Notes: generated from the sequence alone by a model not told the origin. A DNA stretch of 64,000 nt from Marvania coccoides (GCA_963854735.1 OY978097.1:2914001-2978000), one strand, 5' to 3'; positions 12,248-23,269 are shown, counted from the first letter of the stretch. Made by a program: numbers and translations.

Positions 12248-13285
12248 TCAGCTGCTAACAGTTGAGGCGGGTAACGCCGCCGCTGCCGCCGCGCCTCCTT
12301 TGCTGGGCGCAGAGTAGGCCACAAAACCGTCGATGGGCTGCCGGCAGAACGGGCACTGCGGCAGCGCGTGGTCTTGCGTGGCGCACAGCCGGCGGGCGCA
12401 CTGGAAGCACAGATCGTGGTGGCACCCCAGCACCTGCACCCCCACCTGCCTGTCCATGCAGATGTGGCACACGCCCGCTTCGCAGCAGTCGGAAGCCGCC
12501 GAGGAAGGGGAGGCGGTGCCGGAGGAGGGTGGAGACAAGACCGGGGAGTCTAGGGCCGCCACGTCGCTGCAGCTGGGACTGGCCGCGAGGGACAGTCGCA
12601 CAAATGAGGCGCTCCTGATGACCGAAGGAGGGGGCACCTCCCCGCCCAGCAGCGACTCCACCAGCGCGTCCACAGTTTCGTCCAGGGTAGCGGCAGCGTC
12701 GTCGCCGCCGTCCCGCGCCAGCTGCTGCAGTTGCGACACAGTGGCGGCCAGCGCTGCCTGGCGCACCGCGTTCTCTGCGCCCTCGGCGAGCGAGGTTTCT
12801 GTCTCCTCGTCGCCGTCTGCCTTTTCAGCAGCGGCGTCGAACGCAGGGAGCTGCTCCTCCTTGGCGACAGCAGCAGCGGAAGGGGCAAAGCGGCCTCGAG
12901 GCTCGATGCCGTACTGCTCCGCGTGACGCTCCATCTCATCGATGGCAAGCAGCAGCCGCGTTTTCCACGCGGCAATGCCCGTGCGGGAGAGCGGACCCAG
13001 GCCCAAGCCGCTGAAGCGCGAGGAGGAGCCGCCGGCAGAGTCAGAAGCGCCGTCTTCTGCGGCTGCCAGCAGCTGGCGGCGGCGGTACTCGATGGCGGCG
13101 TCGAGGATGGTGGCCAGGACGCCCGTGGCGGCGGTCTTCAGGAGCAGCACGATGAGGTTTTTAATGCCGGAGCGGCGCTGGCGCTGGGCGTCGTCGCTCT
13201 CGCAGGGGCGGTGCAGCCACCGCTGCAGCCCCTCTAGCACCAGCTGTTGGCCGGTGTACACCGTGACCTGGAACAGACGGTTCAT
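12248..13285 (-). CDS. RING-type E3 ubiquitin ligase, XB3-like RING
   Basis: Single-exon frame of 345 residues. A complete C3HC4 RING occupies about 273-314: C273, C276, C288, H290, C293, C296, C311, C314, in CHICMDRQVGVQVLGCHHD and CPFCRQPIDGF. The spacing and the GCHHDLCFQCA block resemble the RING of plant XB3/XBAT31 ligases. Those carry ankyrin repeats upstream; here residues 1-90 are helical (LIVLLLKTAATGVLATILDA) with no clear ankyrin consensus, and the middle is acidic and Ala/Ser-rich. Known RING role: recruits E2 and transfers ubiquitin; the substrate is unknown. An upstream exon with ankyrin repeats was looked for in 13286-13650 and not found, so either the protein is short or an exon is missed. 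Confidence 0.72.
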   Translation of the reverse strand: MNRLFQVTVYTGQQLVLEGLQRWLHRPCESDDAQRQRRSGIKNLIVLLLKTAATGVLATILDAAIEYRRRQLLAAAEDGASDSAGGSSSRFSGLGLGPLSRTGIAAWKTRLLLAIDEMERHAEQYGIEPRGRFAPSAAAVAKEEQLPAFDAAAEKADGDEETETSLAEGAENAVRQAALAATVSQLQQLARDGGDDAAATLDETVDALVESLLGGEVPPPSVIRSASFVRLSLAASPSCSDVAALDSPVLSPPSSGTASPSSAASDCCEAGVCHICMDRQVGVQVLGCHHDLCFQCARRLCATQDHALPQCPFCRQPIDGFVAYSAPSKGGAAAAAALPASTVSS

Positions 13286-14030
13286 GCCGCCCAGAGGGAC
13301 TCCAAGAAGAGTTTCAAATGTTCACAGACATGAAAACCTCTCGCGTAGCGCAGCTGTCCTGCGTTCCAAGGCGGGGAATGAGGTGTTCAGAGATTGCTAA
13401 TTTATGAGGCGGAAATCGAAGGAATGCACGGCCGCAGGAGGTCGGTTGTTCTCTGACAAAGATGATTCTGTGCGTGGTTTCTGCGCCCGCAAAGCGCTCG
13501 AGAGGCCTTCCGAGGCTGCCGATTCGTAAGTTGCCAGTGCCTCGGCCATGTTCAACGTGATCACGGCGGCCGCTCACCTTCAGAATTTCATTTTGCTCGC
13601 AGTCGAGATGTTGGGACGAATAAAACGCTGCCTGGCCTGCAACCAAGCGATTCTTTCACGTCGTGGAATACTCAATGCACAAGCTAATAATATTTAAATT
13701 TAAATTGGGTTGGTTATCTTGGATGCTGATCTCTAGCGTTGTTTCGGTGTTTCTTTTTCAAACATTTCCGGGACCACTTGGGCAGATCTTGAAATAGCCA
13801 TGCCACACGCCCAGCGCCTATGCGTTACTCTGGACATGCCACGCTCGTGTTACCAGCGGCCCTGGGCCTGCCGAAGGGGCTTGAAGAAAATCAGAGCGGT
13901 GATTGCGGTGGGTGACGGCGGCGGGCAAAATTAACCACTGCATGCGGCCTTTCTCCAAATCGCCACACCGTTACCATTAATTCCTTTCATTTTCTGTTGA
14001 ACATTTGTATTTGTATTCAAATTCACAAGT
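13286..14030. other. Intergenic region, no gene seen
   Basis: 745 bases upstream of the RING gene and downstream of the TraB gene, both minus strand. A minus frame around 13314-13646 has no family-like pattern. I see no RNA gene. Confidence 0.5.
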
Positions 14031-15983
14031 TTACACAAATTCTCCCAATGAAACATCGCCTTGGCTCTTTTCCAGCCTCTCCAGCGCCGCCACCATGCCT
14101 CGCACGTGCGCCGTCCCCACCACCGCCACAATGCGCTGCGCCCCGCCGCTGGGCATCTCAAACTTGCCATCCCCCGCCCCACGGGGACACACTTTGGGAT
14201 CTCCACCAGCTGGCATGGCATACCGCCACACGGGCTGCTGCGAACTGCTGACACTCCTCAGATACGCGGGAGTGAGTCCCTCTGGCCGACCCCATGCAGC
14301 TGCAGCGATAGCTCTTGCCATGTACTCGTCACGCTCATGGATGACCGGCTGCATGGCTCCCGGCCAATTCAGGAGAGCGTCCTCGCCCCACAGCATCAGC
14401 GGCGTGGTGGTGCCGTCCTGCAGCGGCTCTTTGATGCGCACCGTGGCTTCGATGTCAGCGGCGCTGAGCTGCGAAAATTTGCGAACTTCAAGGATGGGGG
14501 CGACCACGGGCCACAAAGCAGCAACGAGAGGCAGCGACGCAGCTCCAAGTGGCGCTACCAGCCCCGCGGGACCGCCGTTTAACGCCTGGGAGGTTATTAT
14601 TGCGCTGGCCACCGCTGCCGGCATTGCACCCAGCAAAAATGGCGCCCACGCTCCCCAAATGCCCTTGGTGAGCCGCACGCCCGTCGTGTTGGCTGGCCTG
14701 TCTCCCAGCAGCACCATGCTGGCGCCGCATGCTTCTGCCGCTGCCATCGCCACTTGCCACGCTGCTCCCGACCCTATCCCCACTGTCTTGCCAGCAGTGG
14801 ATTGATACTTTCCGTACTGGGAGGTCAGCACAGCCGCAAACGCTTCTGCCAGGCCGCCGCTGCTGCTGGTCTGACCGCCGCCGCCGCCACTCTGCTCCGT
14901 TGCATTCAACTCTGCTTCCGTCCAAGGAGAGATTTGTATCGAGGAAGAGGTATCAGGAGACGAAACTTCACTTGACGCTGCCTGTGGGGGAGATGGCCTC
15001 GCCTGTCGCACAAATGGCTGGATGCCCACGCCCGCGCCGTCCTTCACGCTGCCCTCTAGCCCCGTTGTGCCGTACGCCTGCCGCTCCAATTTTGCCCGCA
15101 CTATTCCAGTCTTCAGGCCGCTGAATGTCACTCCCAGATGGCTTGCATGTGGCCCCGCCGCCTCCAGCAGCGCCGCACGAGCGTCTAAAAGAGCGTGCAG
15201 CGCCGGCTTCCCTGGAGATTTTGCTGCCGCTACAATTGAGTCCACGGTGGACGGAGGAAATGCGGCGAGCTCGCCGCTCTCAAACTGCACCACAAACTCC
15301 TTCAAAGGCGGGAGCTGACGCTCCGACACAAAAAAGTTGATGGAAGCCAGCGGCGCGACCGTCTGGAGCTCGCCTTTGGGGCCTTGAATGAAGGCTGGCA
15401 CTCCGGCCGCCCCTGGCTTTGCAATAGGCCGCACAGACCCAAACAGCCCCGAATTCAGCAGAGTCACGGCGTCGTCTTCGATATCCGACGCGCTCACTGC
15501 CCCAGAGTTGTAGGCTTTGAGCATGGGAGCCAGTTGCGTGGCGGTCGGCCATCCGGGCTGCGGGCGGTACGTTCCGGCGAGGGTGACGCGCGGGGCATGC
15601 CACCGCTGCGGCGGAGGGGCATTCTCATCCACCAGCAGTCCCGTGCGGTCTTTGCAGACCTCCACCAGCACTGCATCTGGCTGCACAGCGGCGATGAGCT
15701 CTTGAATGTGGCGGAGAGACTCCTTAGAGCAGTGCGAGACCCCCAGAACGTAGACATCTTTTTGGCCGTTGTTCAGCTGCAGCACGGCGGTGGTGGTGCG
15801 AATGTCCGCTGCGAGTTTTGGGGCGGCGGTGGCGGTGGGGAGTGCCGTCGAAGATGTGGCAGAGATGTCGTGTTTGGGGGCTACACGGCGTGACACTCGG
15901 CGGGCCTGTGGTCGTATGGTTTCCAGGGTGATGCTTCCGATACGCTGCCGCCCAGCAACGCTGGAAAATGATGAGATGTTCAT
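14031..15983 (-). CDS. TraB-domain protein, probably organellar
   Basis: Single exon, 650 residues. The TraB/PrgY signature starts at about 70: VYVLGVSHCSKESLRHIQEL, then VQPDAVLVEVCKDR. The C-terminal half of the domain carries YMARAIAAAAW and VVGTAHVRGMVAALERL, with the conserved GTAH. Between them are long inserts and a hydrophobic stretch near the middle (PFLLGAMPAAVASAIITSQA), giving possible membrane helices. Residues 1-60 are Ser/Thr/Arg-rich with few acids, like an organelle targeting peptide. TraB proteins in bacteria shut down peptide pheromone; in plants and animals they lie in mitochondria or related membranes. The biochemical activity is not settled (a metallohydrolase fold is proposed). 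ATG 15981-15983 is the first in frame. Divergent from the coiled-coil gene. Confidence 0.82.
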   Translation of the reverse strand: MNISSFSSVAGRQRIGSITLETIRPQARRVSRRVAPKHDISATSSTALPTATAAPKLAADIRTTTAVLQLNNGQKDVYVLGVSHCSKESLRHIQELIAAVQPDAVLVEVCKDRTGLLVDENAPPPQRWHAPRVTLAGTYRPQPGWPTATQLAPMLKAYNSGAVSASDIEDDAVTLLNSGLFGSVRPIAKPGAAGVPAFIQGPKGELQTVAPLASINFFVSERQLPPLKEFVVQFESGELAAFPPSTVDSIVAAAKSPGKPALHALLDARAALLEAAGPHASHLGVTFSGLKTGIVRAKLERQAYGTTGLEGSVKDGAGVGIQPFVRQARPSPPQAASSEVSSPDTSSSIQISPWTEAELNATEQSGGGGGQTSSSGGLAEAFAAVLTSQYGKYQSTAGKTVGIGSGAAWQVAMAAAEACGASMVLLGDRPANTTGVRLTKGIWGAWAPFLLGAMPAAVASAIITSQALNGGPAGLVAPLGAASLPLVAALWPVVAPILEVRKFSQLSAADIEATVRIKEPLQDGTTTPLMLWGEDALLNWPGAMQPVIHERDEYMARAIAAAAWGRPEGLTPAYLRSVSSSQQPVWRYAMPAGGDPKVCPRGAGDGKFEMPSGGAQRIVAVVGTAHVRGMVAALERLEKSQGDVSLGEFV

Positions 15984-16464
15984 GTGGTGTGAATAATGGT
16001 GTTAGTTACGTCGCATGCGAGGATCGGGTGCACACTCGGGATCTTAGTGAACCTGATAGTTTTATAAATGGGGCATAACTGCGACGAAACCCCCAAAGAT
16101 TTGATGCTTTGCCTGCTGCCCAAAAATCGGCATTTCGTGTGTAGGTCGTTTTTGTAGGTCCCTCTCTCTCTCGGGAGCACGACATAATACATTCTTATCA
16201 TAGAAGCAGGGCGCAGCGACGAGCAGAGTTTCCCACGTCTACAATAAATAACCTCTGGCAGTTAATAGAGGAGCCAACGAATTCTGGCACCTGATGAATG
16301 CTGCCTGAGAATACGTGAGTATCAGCGCGCTCCATTATCTTAAATATTAAACTTGCAGCGCAAGAACCGCCTGTTTCAACCCCCAACAGTTTGTTGCCTC
16401 CAATTTTTATAATTCAGTGCGTGCACTCTCAACCCACGTTGCCAAATCTCTCCCCCGCAGAAGG
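15984..16464. promoter_or_regulatory. Shared promoter region TraB / coiled-coil gene
   Basis: About 480 bases between divergent genes. A cag acceptor-like site at 16458-16460, just upstream of ATG 16465, may mark a 5' UTR intron of the coiled-coil gene. I see no clear core promoter motif. Confidence 0.4.
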
Positions 16465-19400
16465 ATGAATACCCCAGGCAGCATTGTGAGCGGCGCCAGC
16501 AGCTACCTCACCCCCACGGGCGGCACTCCCACCGGGCAGAGCCCCAATTCAGCAGGGGGCCCTCTCTCCTCCTCTCGCAAGCTCAACACCCGCATGTCTG
16601 CCGACACTCCCGCAGCGTTCGCCGCAGAGGTCAACAAGCTGCGCAGCGACCTGCGCATCAAATCCAACGAAGCCAACGAGCTCGCGGTGGAGGTCCGAAC
16701 GCTGAAGAAACTCATCGGTGCAAAAGATGCTGCCATTGACAACGCAGAGGCGCGCAGCACTGCTGCGGAGGAGCGCGCGCTACAGGCAGAATCGGAGGCC
16801 TCCACCCTGCGCCGCGCCGCCACCAAAAATGATAAAGAGCGCAAGAAGCTGCAGGTTGAGCTGGATGCCGCGAACGCTGAAGCGGATCGCCTGAATCACG
16901 CTGTGGTGAACGGGGGAGGCTCCGCTGGGGGCGGCAGCGTGGAGGATATGGTACGACTGCACAACCAACTGGCGGAGGCGCGCAAAGAGATCCGCAGGCT
17001 GAAGGAAGACACCAAGGGCGCATACAACGCTCTGGCCGCCAAAGATAAAGCTCTGGAGGAGATGCTGGACGAGGCAGCGGCCGCCAGAGAGACTCTGGAC
17101 TCGCGCCGAGGCGACCAGAACGTGATTCTGGACCTGAAGCGGCAGTTGACGCAGGCTGAGGGCCGTACGGCGGAGCAAGAGCAGCTGGGGCGGGTGGCGG
17201 CAAACGAGATCTTCGAGCTCAAGGCTACAGTGGCTTCCAAGGAGGAAGAGATCGACTCGCAGCGGCGGTACATGAGTCAGCTGCAGGCGGAGGTGACTGC
17301 CTCCCGCAAAGAGGCGTCGGATGCTGAGCGTGCTGCGGCGGAAGCGCGCTCCGACGCTGCGACCGCTGAGGCAGTGGCGCAACGCGCGCGGGACGCAGAG
17401 GCGCTGCGCATGAAGGAGGGCGGGTTTGTCTCCCGGCGCGTGCACCTGGCCACTGTGAAGGAGTTGGAGGATGAGGCTGATGCGCTGAAGGAGCGGCTCG
17501 CGGCGGCGCAGCAGGAGGCGCGGCTGGCCAGAGTGTTTAGGGAGCGGCTGCTGGGGGTGGTGGACGACGCTGTGGCCATTGCTATCGAGGCGCAGGACGT
17601 TGAAAACCACTTCGGTGAGAAACAAGTAATAATTTGTGACGTGGATTTCCAGTTTTTTTTCTTCTTCTTTATTTTTCTTCTTCTTCTCTTTATTTATATT
17701 AGATGGCATGTGTTTTTTCGTTCTATATTTTAGGTTCTGCTGCTGGCATCGTTGATGAGCTGCGTGCTGAGGTCAAGGAGCTGCGTGGCGCGATGGCAGC
17801 CAAGGACGCAGACAACGCAGCGCTGCTCAGCTCAAAGGACGCTGCGGTGGCCAGGGCGGCCGGCAAGACTCTGGGCTCGCACCACCTCAAAGTCCGCATC
17901 AACAAGGTGCGCTTACATGCATATTTATTGAGTGTTTTTTGTAATTAGTCCACCTTCCTCTTGCCCCTTAATCCCTCCTCATTATTGTTGCATGGGCTGA
18001 ATGAAACTAACTAACATTGAAATATCTGCATTTTGCAGGCCATTGGCGAGTACGACTACACCCTGGAGTTCAACGAGCCCCCTCCCGGGCCCCCAGAGGA
18101 GGCAGTAGCGGAGGCTCGTGCAGCCGCCGCCGCCGAGGCTGCCGCCGCTTCCAGCGTGGTGGGGGTGGCCAAGGAGCGCGACGCGGCGCTGTTACAGGTC
18201 GCCACCGCCAAGCTGGAGGCGGAGAGGGCGCGGAAGGCGATGGAAGAGGCAGAAGCTCGGGCCGCTGAAGCTGAGCGTGTTGCTCAGGCTGCGGAGCTGG
18301 GAGCGGCTGCGGCGGCCGTGGAGTTGGCGTCTGCGCAGGAGGAGGTTGCGGAGAAGGACGAAGAGCTGGCTGCGCTGCGCAAAGAGCTCGCTGAAACGAG
18401 GGGCAGGTATGGGGCGGCGGCTGCCGAGAAGGAGAGGCTGGCAAAGGAGCTCGAGGAGGAGACGCGCTCGGCGCAGTCCAAGCTGGACGAGGCGGCGGCC
18501 GCGCTGGCTGTCGCTGCGGCAGCTGCGGCCACCAACGTATCCACCGCTGAGACCACTGTGGCGGCAAAAGAAGAAGAGCTTGTGGTGCTGCGCGCGGAAG
18601 CCACAGCCACGCAGCAGGCGCTGGTTGCCACCAGCACGAGCAGCGCCGCCAAAGACAGGGAGATTGCCACCCTTCGTGGCGAGTCGACGGCAGCCAAAGA
18701 GCTGCTGGTTGCCGCCAAAACCGCCGCAGTTGCCAAGGATGAAGAGATCACCGCCCTCAAGGCCAAGGCTACTGCGAACGAGCAGCGCCTGGCGAACATC
18801 GAGACCGCGGCTGCCTCCAAGGACAAGGAAATTGTGAAACTGAGGGCGGAGGTGGTGGCAGCAATGGCGGCTGCTGCCTCGCACCTTGGCGCCAGCGGCG
18901 CCGCCTCCGCGGAGCTGGCGGCGCTCACCGCGCAGCTGACGGCCAAGACTGAGGAGCTGGCGTCTCTGCAGCAGTTTGCTGAGGCCGCTGCCGGAGAGGC
19001 TGACCAACTGCGATCGCAGCTGGACGAGGCCCGCAGGGAGGCTGCAGCGGCGACAGCCGCTGCGTCCATGGCGCGGATTGAGTTGGAGGCAGTGACAGCC
19101 GCCCAGGCTGCCCGCACCGGCGGCGATTTGGCCCTTCGTGCAGAGCTCCTTGCTGCCGACCAAGAGGGCACTGCCGCCCAGCTGGCGGCCGCCATGGTAT
19201 CTGCGGCGGTGCTCAAGGCGCAGATGGCGGAGCTGGAGGAGGAGCTGGCGGCATTCCGACAGTTTGGCCGGCCCAGCACCCTCAACGAGCAGCTGCTGGC
19301 GTCTCGAGTGCAGGTGGCAGATCTGAAGCACAAAGTGGACGAGCTGGAGTCTCAGCTGGCGCTGGCTGCAGTCGAGGCCGCGGCGCTGCCTGTGGACGGA

Positions 19401-20066
19401 GGCGGAGGGCGGGTCACTCCCCGCAGCAACCTTTCTCACAACGATGATGACGAGGGCTCCCAGTTTGATGACGACAGCGCCGACGGGGAGGCCGCTGCGC
19501 CTCGCTTCCTGGCTGGAAACTCCGTGGAGGGCGCTGGCATGACCCCTGAGGCCCTGGGCAGGGTGCTGGACCGCCTGATGGCTGCCCGCGCGGAGGGAAA
19601 GAGCGACGGGGAGCTGCACGAGCTGGCGACGGCGATGCTAAGGGCGGAGATGGCAAGGCTGGGCACTGAGCTGGCTGACGGCTCTGACATGAATGCTCGG
19701 ATACTGGATGAGATGGGCGCGCTGATGTCTGCGCAGTTGAGTGCGGAGGCGACGGCGGAGCTGCTGGAGCAGCACAACGCTATGTCGATGAAGGTGGCGG
19801 CGCTGCAGATCGCGCTGGGGGAGAAGGAGAACGAGTTTGCGCGGTGCGAGGAGTCGATGCTACACGAGATCGCGGCGCTCAAGGCCAAAATCAAGGGGAA
19901 GAAGCGCAAGGGGGCGCTGCGCAGCATCGGGAAAGCCATGAGCTCCGCCGCCAAAAACGTGCAGAAGAGCCTGGACTCGGCTGTGGCCAACGTCAAGGCG
20001 GAGGTTGGTGCGTCGGGGGGAGGGGCAGCACCGCGCAAGCGCAGCATGTTCCCCAGCAGGCGATGA
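16465..20066 (+). CDS. Large coiled-coil protein, 1116 residues
   Basis: Family not recognised. Three exons: 16465-17614, 17734-17906 and 18039-20066, with consistent phases (donors gtgaga and gtgcgc). The first ~60 residues are Ser/Thr/Pro/Gly-rich with TP and SP sites (TPTGGTPTGQSPNSAGG), possible phosphosites. Almost everything after is heptad-repeat coiled coil rich in Ala, Glu, Lys and Arg (EVNKLRSDLRIKSNEANELA). A repeated AKDEEI/SKDKEI phrasing at about 570-640 suggests internal duplication. There is an acidic break near 865-900 (NDDDEGSQFDDDSAD), then another coil, and a strongly basic C-terminus (KIKGKKRKGALRSIGKAM ending RKRSMFPSRR). This suits a cytoskeletal, nuclear-lamina-like or flagellar structural protein, but that is inference. 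Confidence 0.78.
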
Positions 20067-20664
20067 TGAGAGATATGTGCAAGGAACAGCGCTTGGAGCT
20101 GACAGAACAGCTGACAAATTTATTTTAACAGTGAATTACCTAATAAACACAACAATAGTACAATCACCTTCTTTTTCTTTACTTTTACCTGTTTCCAATT
20201 GTTTTTTTCCTTTCCCCCGCTGTGCATATATTGTTGGAGTTCCCCTTTCATTCATCTACTTGAGTCCAGCCACGAGAAAGACACCCCTATATTTTCTTTT
20301 GCTTTCTGACATTTTGGGTCTACTTAATTGATGACGAGATCCTTTTATTTATTATATCATGTAAATTTTCGTCTCTGTGCAACTCTGGGCACGTTGACAC
20401 CAACATCAGCAGCACGTTCGCCGGTGGGGCACCATAAGAAAATTATAAAGTAATTAAAATAAACAAGCAAAAGGAAGAGAAAGAATGCTGAATAAAGAAG
20501 AAAACAACTCGAATTGACGGCGAAAAGCAAAGAAGAAAGTGTTGAGGAAATTACCCTGCCAATTTCAGTTTTGGGTTACAGTAAAATAATCCAAATCTCA
20601 AATAATAGCGAGTGCGCCCCTTCTCCTGATCATTCAGCAAGAAAACGCTGCAAGTCGATCCCAC
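20067..20664. other. Convergent 3' region, no gene seen
   Basis: About 600 bases, AT-rich, holding the 3' UTRs of the coiled-coil gene (TGTAA near 20360) and the NAR1-type gene. No conserved frame seen. Confidence 0.5.
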
Positions 20665-22241
20665 TCAAGCCTCGCCAGTGATTTTCTTCCCCAGCTTTCC
20701 ATAGATGACGCTGTACATCGTGGCCACCAGGAAGGCTCCAGCGAAAATGTTGCCAAGAGTCACGGGGATCCTGCACATAAAAAAAGAAAAACGTTAATAG
20801 AGGTCGCCAATAATAATTCATCTTCTGCCAATAAAAAAGAAACCCTACAACTCACAGGTTCTTTGTGATGAACTGCATTATGTTGACGTTGGCTCCCACC
20901 AGAATGCCGAGGGGCACGAAGAACATGTTGGCGATGCAGTGCTCCAGGCCGATGCACACAAAGGCGGAGACGGGGCCCAGGCAGGCGATGAACTTGCCGC
21001 CAAAGCTGTTGGCAGCGATGGACTGCCACACCGCCAAGCAAACGAACCAGTTGGCAGCCACGGCCTTACAGAGGGTCTCCTTGAGGGGGGCTGCCACCTT
21101 GTAGACGGCCAGCATCTCAGCGCCGGCCTTGAGCTGCGGCAGCAGGCCAGTGTTGGCGAACAGCAGGAGGCCCAGGGCGCAGCCGATCATGTTGCCGGCG
21201 TAGGAGCACACCCACGACTTGATGAGGCCCTTAATATCGGCCTTGCCCTCCAGCACAGCGGCAGTCACCAGGGCGGTGTTGCCTGAAATAAAAATTAAAA
21301 GGGAGCGGCCGGGCGTTGGGTGAGTTCTCAGTTTGGAGAGTTTCTGGTGAATTTAAATCAGAGACAGCCAGACATGCGGGGGGGACTCTTTAGGAATGAA
21401 TATTTATTAATAAAGCAAGCAAGCAGGACAGGGAAAATAAGATAAAACGTCTATAATTGATTACCGGTGAACAGCTCGGCACCGCAGGTGAGAATGATGA
21501 GCAGGGCGTAAGGGAAGCCAATGGCGCCCATGAGGTACTTCTGAAGGCCGGGGTTGGAAGAGGCGAGGCCTGGGCAGTTGGGGGCCACGGTGAGCAGCAG
21601 GGCACCGCCCAGGGAGACGTAGCACCCGGCCAGAATGCCCAACAGCACAATCTTCCACCACGGCAACGCTGCCTTGTAGGCACCCATATCAGCAGCTCTG
21701 TTGTAGATAGCGGCGGGGCTCAGCACGGAGTTGACCTGGACGTCGCCGGCGAAGGAGACGGGCTGCACGGCGGGGGCAGCGGCAGCGGCGGCGGCAGCGG
21801 CAGCGGGCTCGGAATATACGTTCTGGCGGGAGCCGCCGCCGGAGGGGCGGTCCATGGGCATGGCGGCACGTACCACCATGGGGCTGCGACCCACCCGCAG
21901 GGAGACTACAAAGGGGGAATTGGAGAGAGAGAGTCAAAAGCACATTCTTTGGGAGGGATGAGCTGAGTTGTAGTAGAGGCATGGTGGCAGAATGGAGCGG
22001 AATGCGGGTATAAAACAGATGGCAATGTCAATGTTGTGCTCCGATGGATGACCAGCGCCACGGAATGCCAGGAAACGAGGCAATCAAGTTATTGACTAAA
22101 TACATTGATTGCAAAAAAAATGGTGCAAACAAACCCGCATTCGGACGATGCATTACATCCTTAACATTTCAAAGTCATTCCACACTCACCAGCGGGCTTA
22201 GACGCCAGCCTCAGGCCAGAAGTGCAGTGATTAAATTGCAT
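20665..22241 (-). CDS. NAR1: LCIA/NAR1-type formate-nitrite-bicarbonate transporter, plastid
   Basis: Four exons on the minus strand: 22241-22190, 21905-21465, 21282-20856, 20770-20665, giving 341 residues; every junction keeps phase. The FNT-channel signatures are clear: ILTCGAELFTGNTALVTAAV, then WVCSYAGNMIGCALGLLLF, NWFVCLAVWQSIAANS, IGLEHCIANMFFVPLGI, IPVTLGNIFAGAF. Six helices are present. The N-terminus (MQFNHCTSGLRLASKPAVSL, then an Ala-rich run) is a transit peptide, supported by a first exon that matches only when spliced. In Chlamydomonas, NAR1.1 carries nitrite and NAR1.2 (LCIA) carries bicarbonate across the chloroplast envelope in the carbon-concentrating mechanism. Which anion is used here cannot be told from sequence. 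Divergent from the metallothionein gene. Confidence 0.9.
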
Positions 22242-22957
22242 CGTCTGCATTTTTTGAAAGCAACAAGCCTGGTGCGCTGCGTCGATATGTAAAATCGATT
22301 AAAATAAATTAACGCAATAATAGCGATTGATTTGCGCGGCAAGTATTCCAAGGATTTTCTTCTCCACTCATTTTTTTTGTGAGCTCAGCAGTTCGTTGTT
22401 CTCAGGTGGGCGGTGGTTGGCATGCGCATGCATCGTCAAGGCGGCATAATTTTGATGCAAGCACTATAATGACCACTCCATTCCTCGCTTGGTTTGTCCC
22501 AGTAGTGAGGAGGCTTTGGGATAATCCGGCGGGATATGACATGGCTCATCAGAGTCGAGTGCAGGGCTGCCCAAGATGCACAGATAGCCAAAGCCAGACA
22601 AATGAAGTTACATGTGTATCAAAATGAAAAATGAAAAATGAAAAACGTTACAACAGCATCTTTCTTTCTTTTCTCTACCATTTCCCTCTCTTTTTATTAA
22701 TAAATTATTTCAAAATTTTAAAGTATTACAGGGCCTTGGAAAGCAACGACTTGTGTTTGGAGCACTGCAGGAGACCGCAAAAAATTCAAGTGAGTAAAAT
22801 TTGAACACATATGCTGGCCAAAGTCGACGAAATCACCCAGGAGCTCAGCTTTATTACACTCAAGGTACACCGGGAATTTGCAAAAGTGGGCGAGACGTGT
22901 TCAAATCCGCCATTGATTTGCTTCTCTCCTCCAATGCCAGAACCGTCGTGTGCAAAA
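22242..22957. promoter_or_regulatory. Spacer between NAR1-type gene and metallothionein
   Basis: About 715 bases between divergent starts, AT-rich with a pyrimidine-rich stretch near 22660-22700. An in-frame upstream ATG at 22811 would lengthen the metallothionein by 49 residues. No other gene seen. Confidence 0.4.
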
Positions 22958-23269
22958 ATGACCTGCCCCGTGTGCAAGGGAGGCTGCCAGTGCGGCGAGA
23001 AGTGCGGCTGCTCTGACTTGTGCAGCTACTCCACAGCCGAGCGGCGAAGTTTGTGAGAAGTGCAATACCACCGTCGGGTGCACGTACTCTTAAACCATTT
23101 TATTATTAATTAAGAATAAATGCGCCAACGCTCTTACTCCCCCCTCTCTTTCATTACGCGCAGCTGCCCCGAAGGCTGTGGCTGCGGCCTGGGCTGCATC
23201 TGCTGCGCGGACCGCTCCAAGGTAGTGGAGGAGGAGCTCAAGGTTTCAAGGTTTTACATACGGTTGTAA
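22958..23269 (+). CDS. Metallothionein-like Cys-rich protein, 3' end runs into SINE
   Basis: Two exons: 22958-23052 (donor gtgaga) and 23164-23269 (acceptor cgcag). Spliced residues 1-51 contain 13 cysteines in CC, CxC and CxxC spacing: MTCPVCKGGCQCGEKCGC, then CPEGCGCGLGCICC. There are two Cys clusters, split by the intron, with a short aromatic linker (SYSTAERR). Known role: binds Zn, Cu or Cd through thiolate clusters. After CCADRSKVVEEELK the frame enters the repeat starting at 23241, and the stop at 23267-23269 is repeat sequence. The original 3' end is therefore replaced or lost, or an earlier donor (gtttca at 23243) joins a missed exon. ATG 22958 was chosen because it starts exactly at the Cys cluster; ATG 22811 is an in-frame alternative. 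Confidence 0.72.

Noticed and set aside
13314..13646. Upstream exon of the RING gene
   Set aside because: A gtgagc donor follows gaaattctgaag, but joining it to the RING exon in the needed phase meets a stop and no ankyrin pattern appears.
18192..19619. Long minus-strand open frames opposite the coiled-coil gene
   Set aside because: They mirror GC-rich, Ala/Glu codons of the plus-strand gene. Translation is low complexity with no domain; the plus strand has phased introns and heptads.
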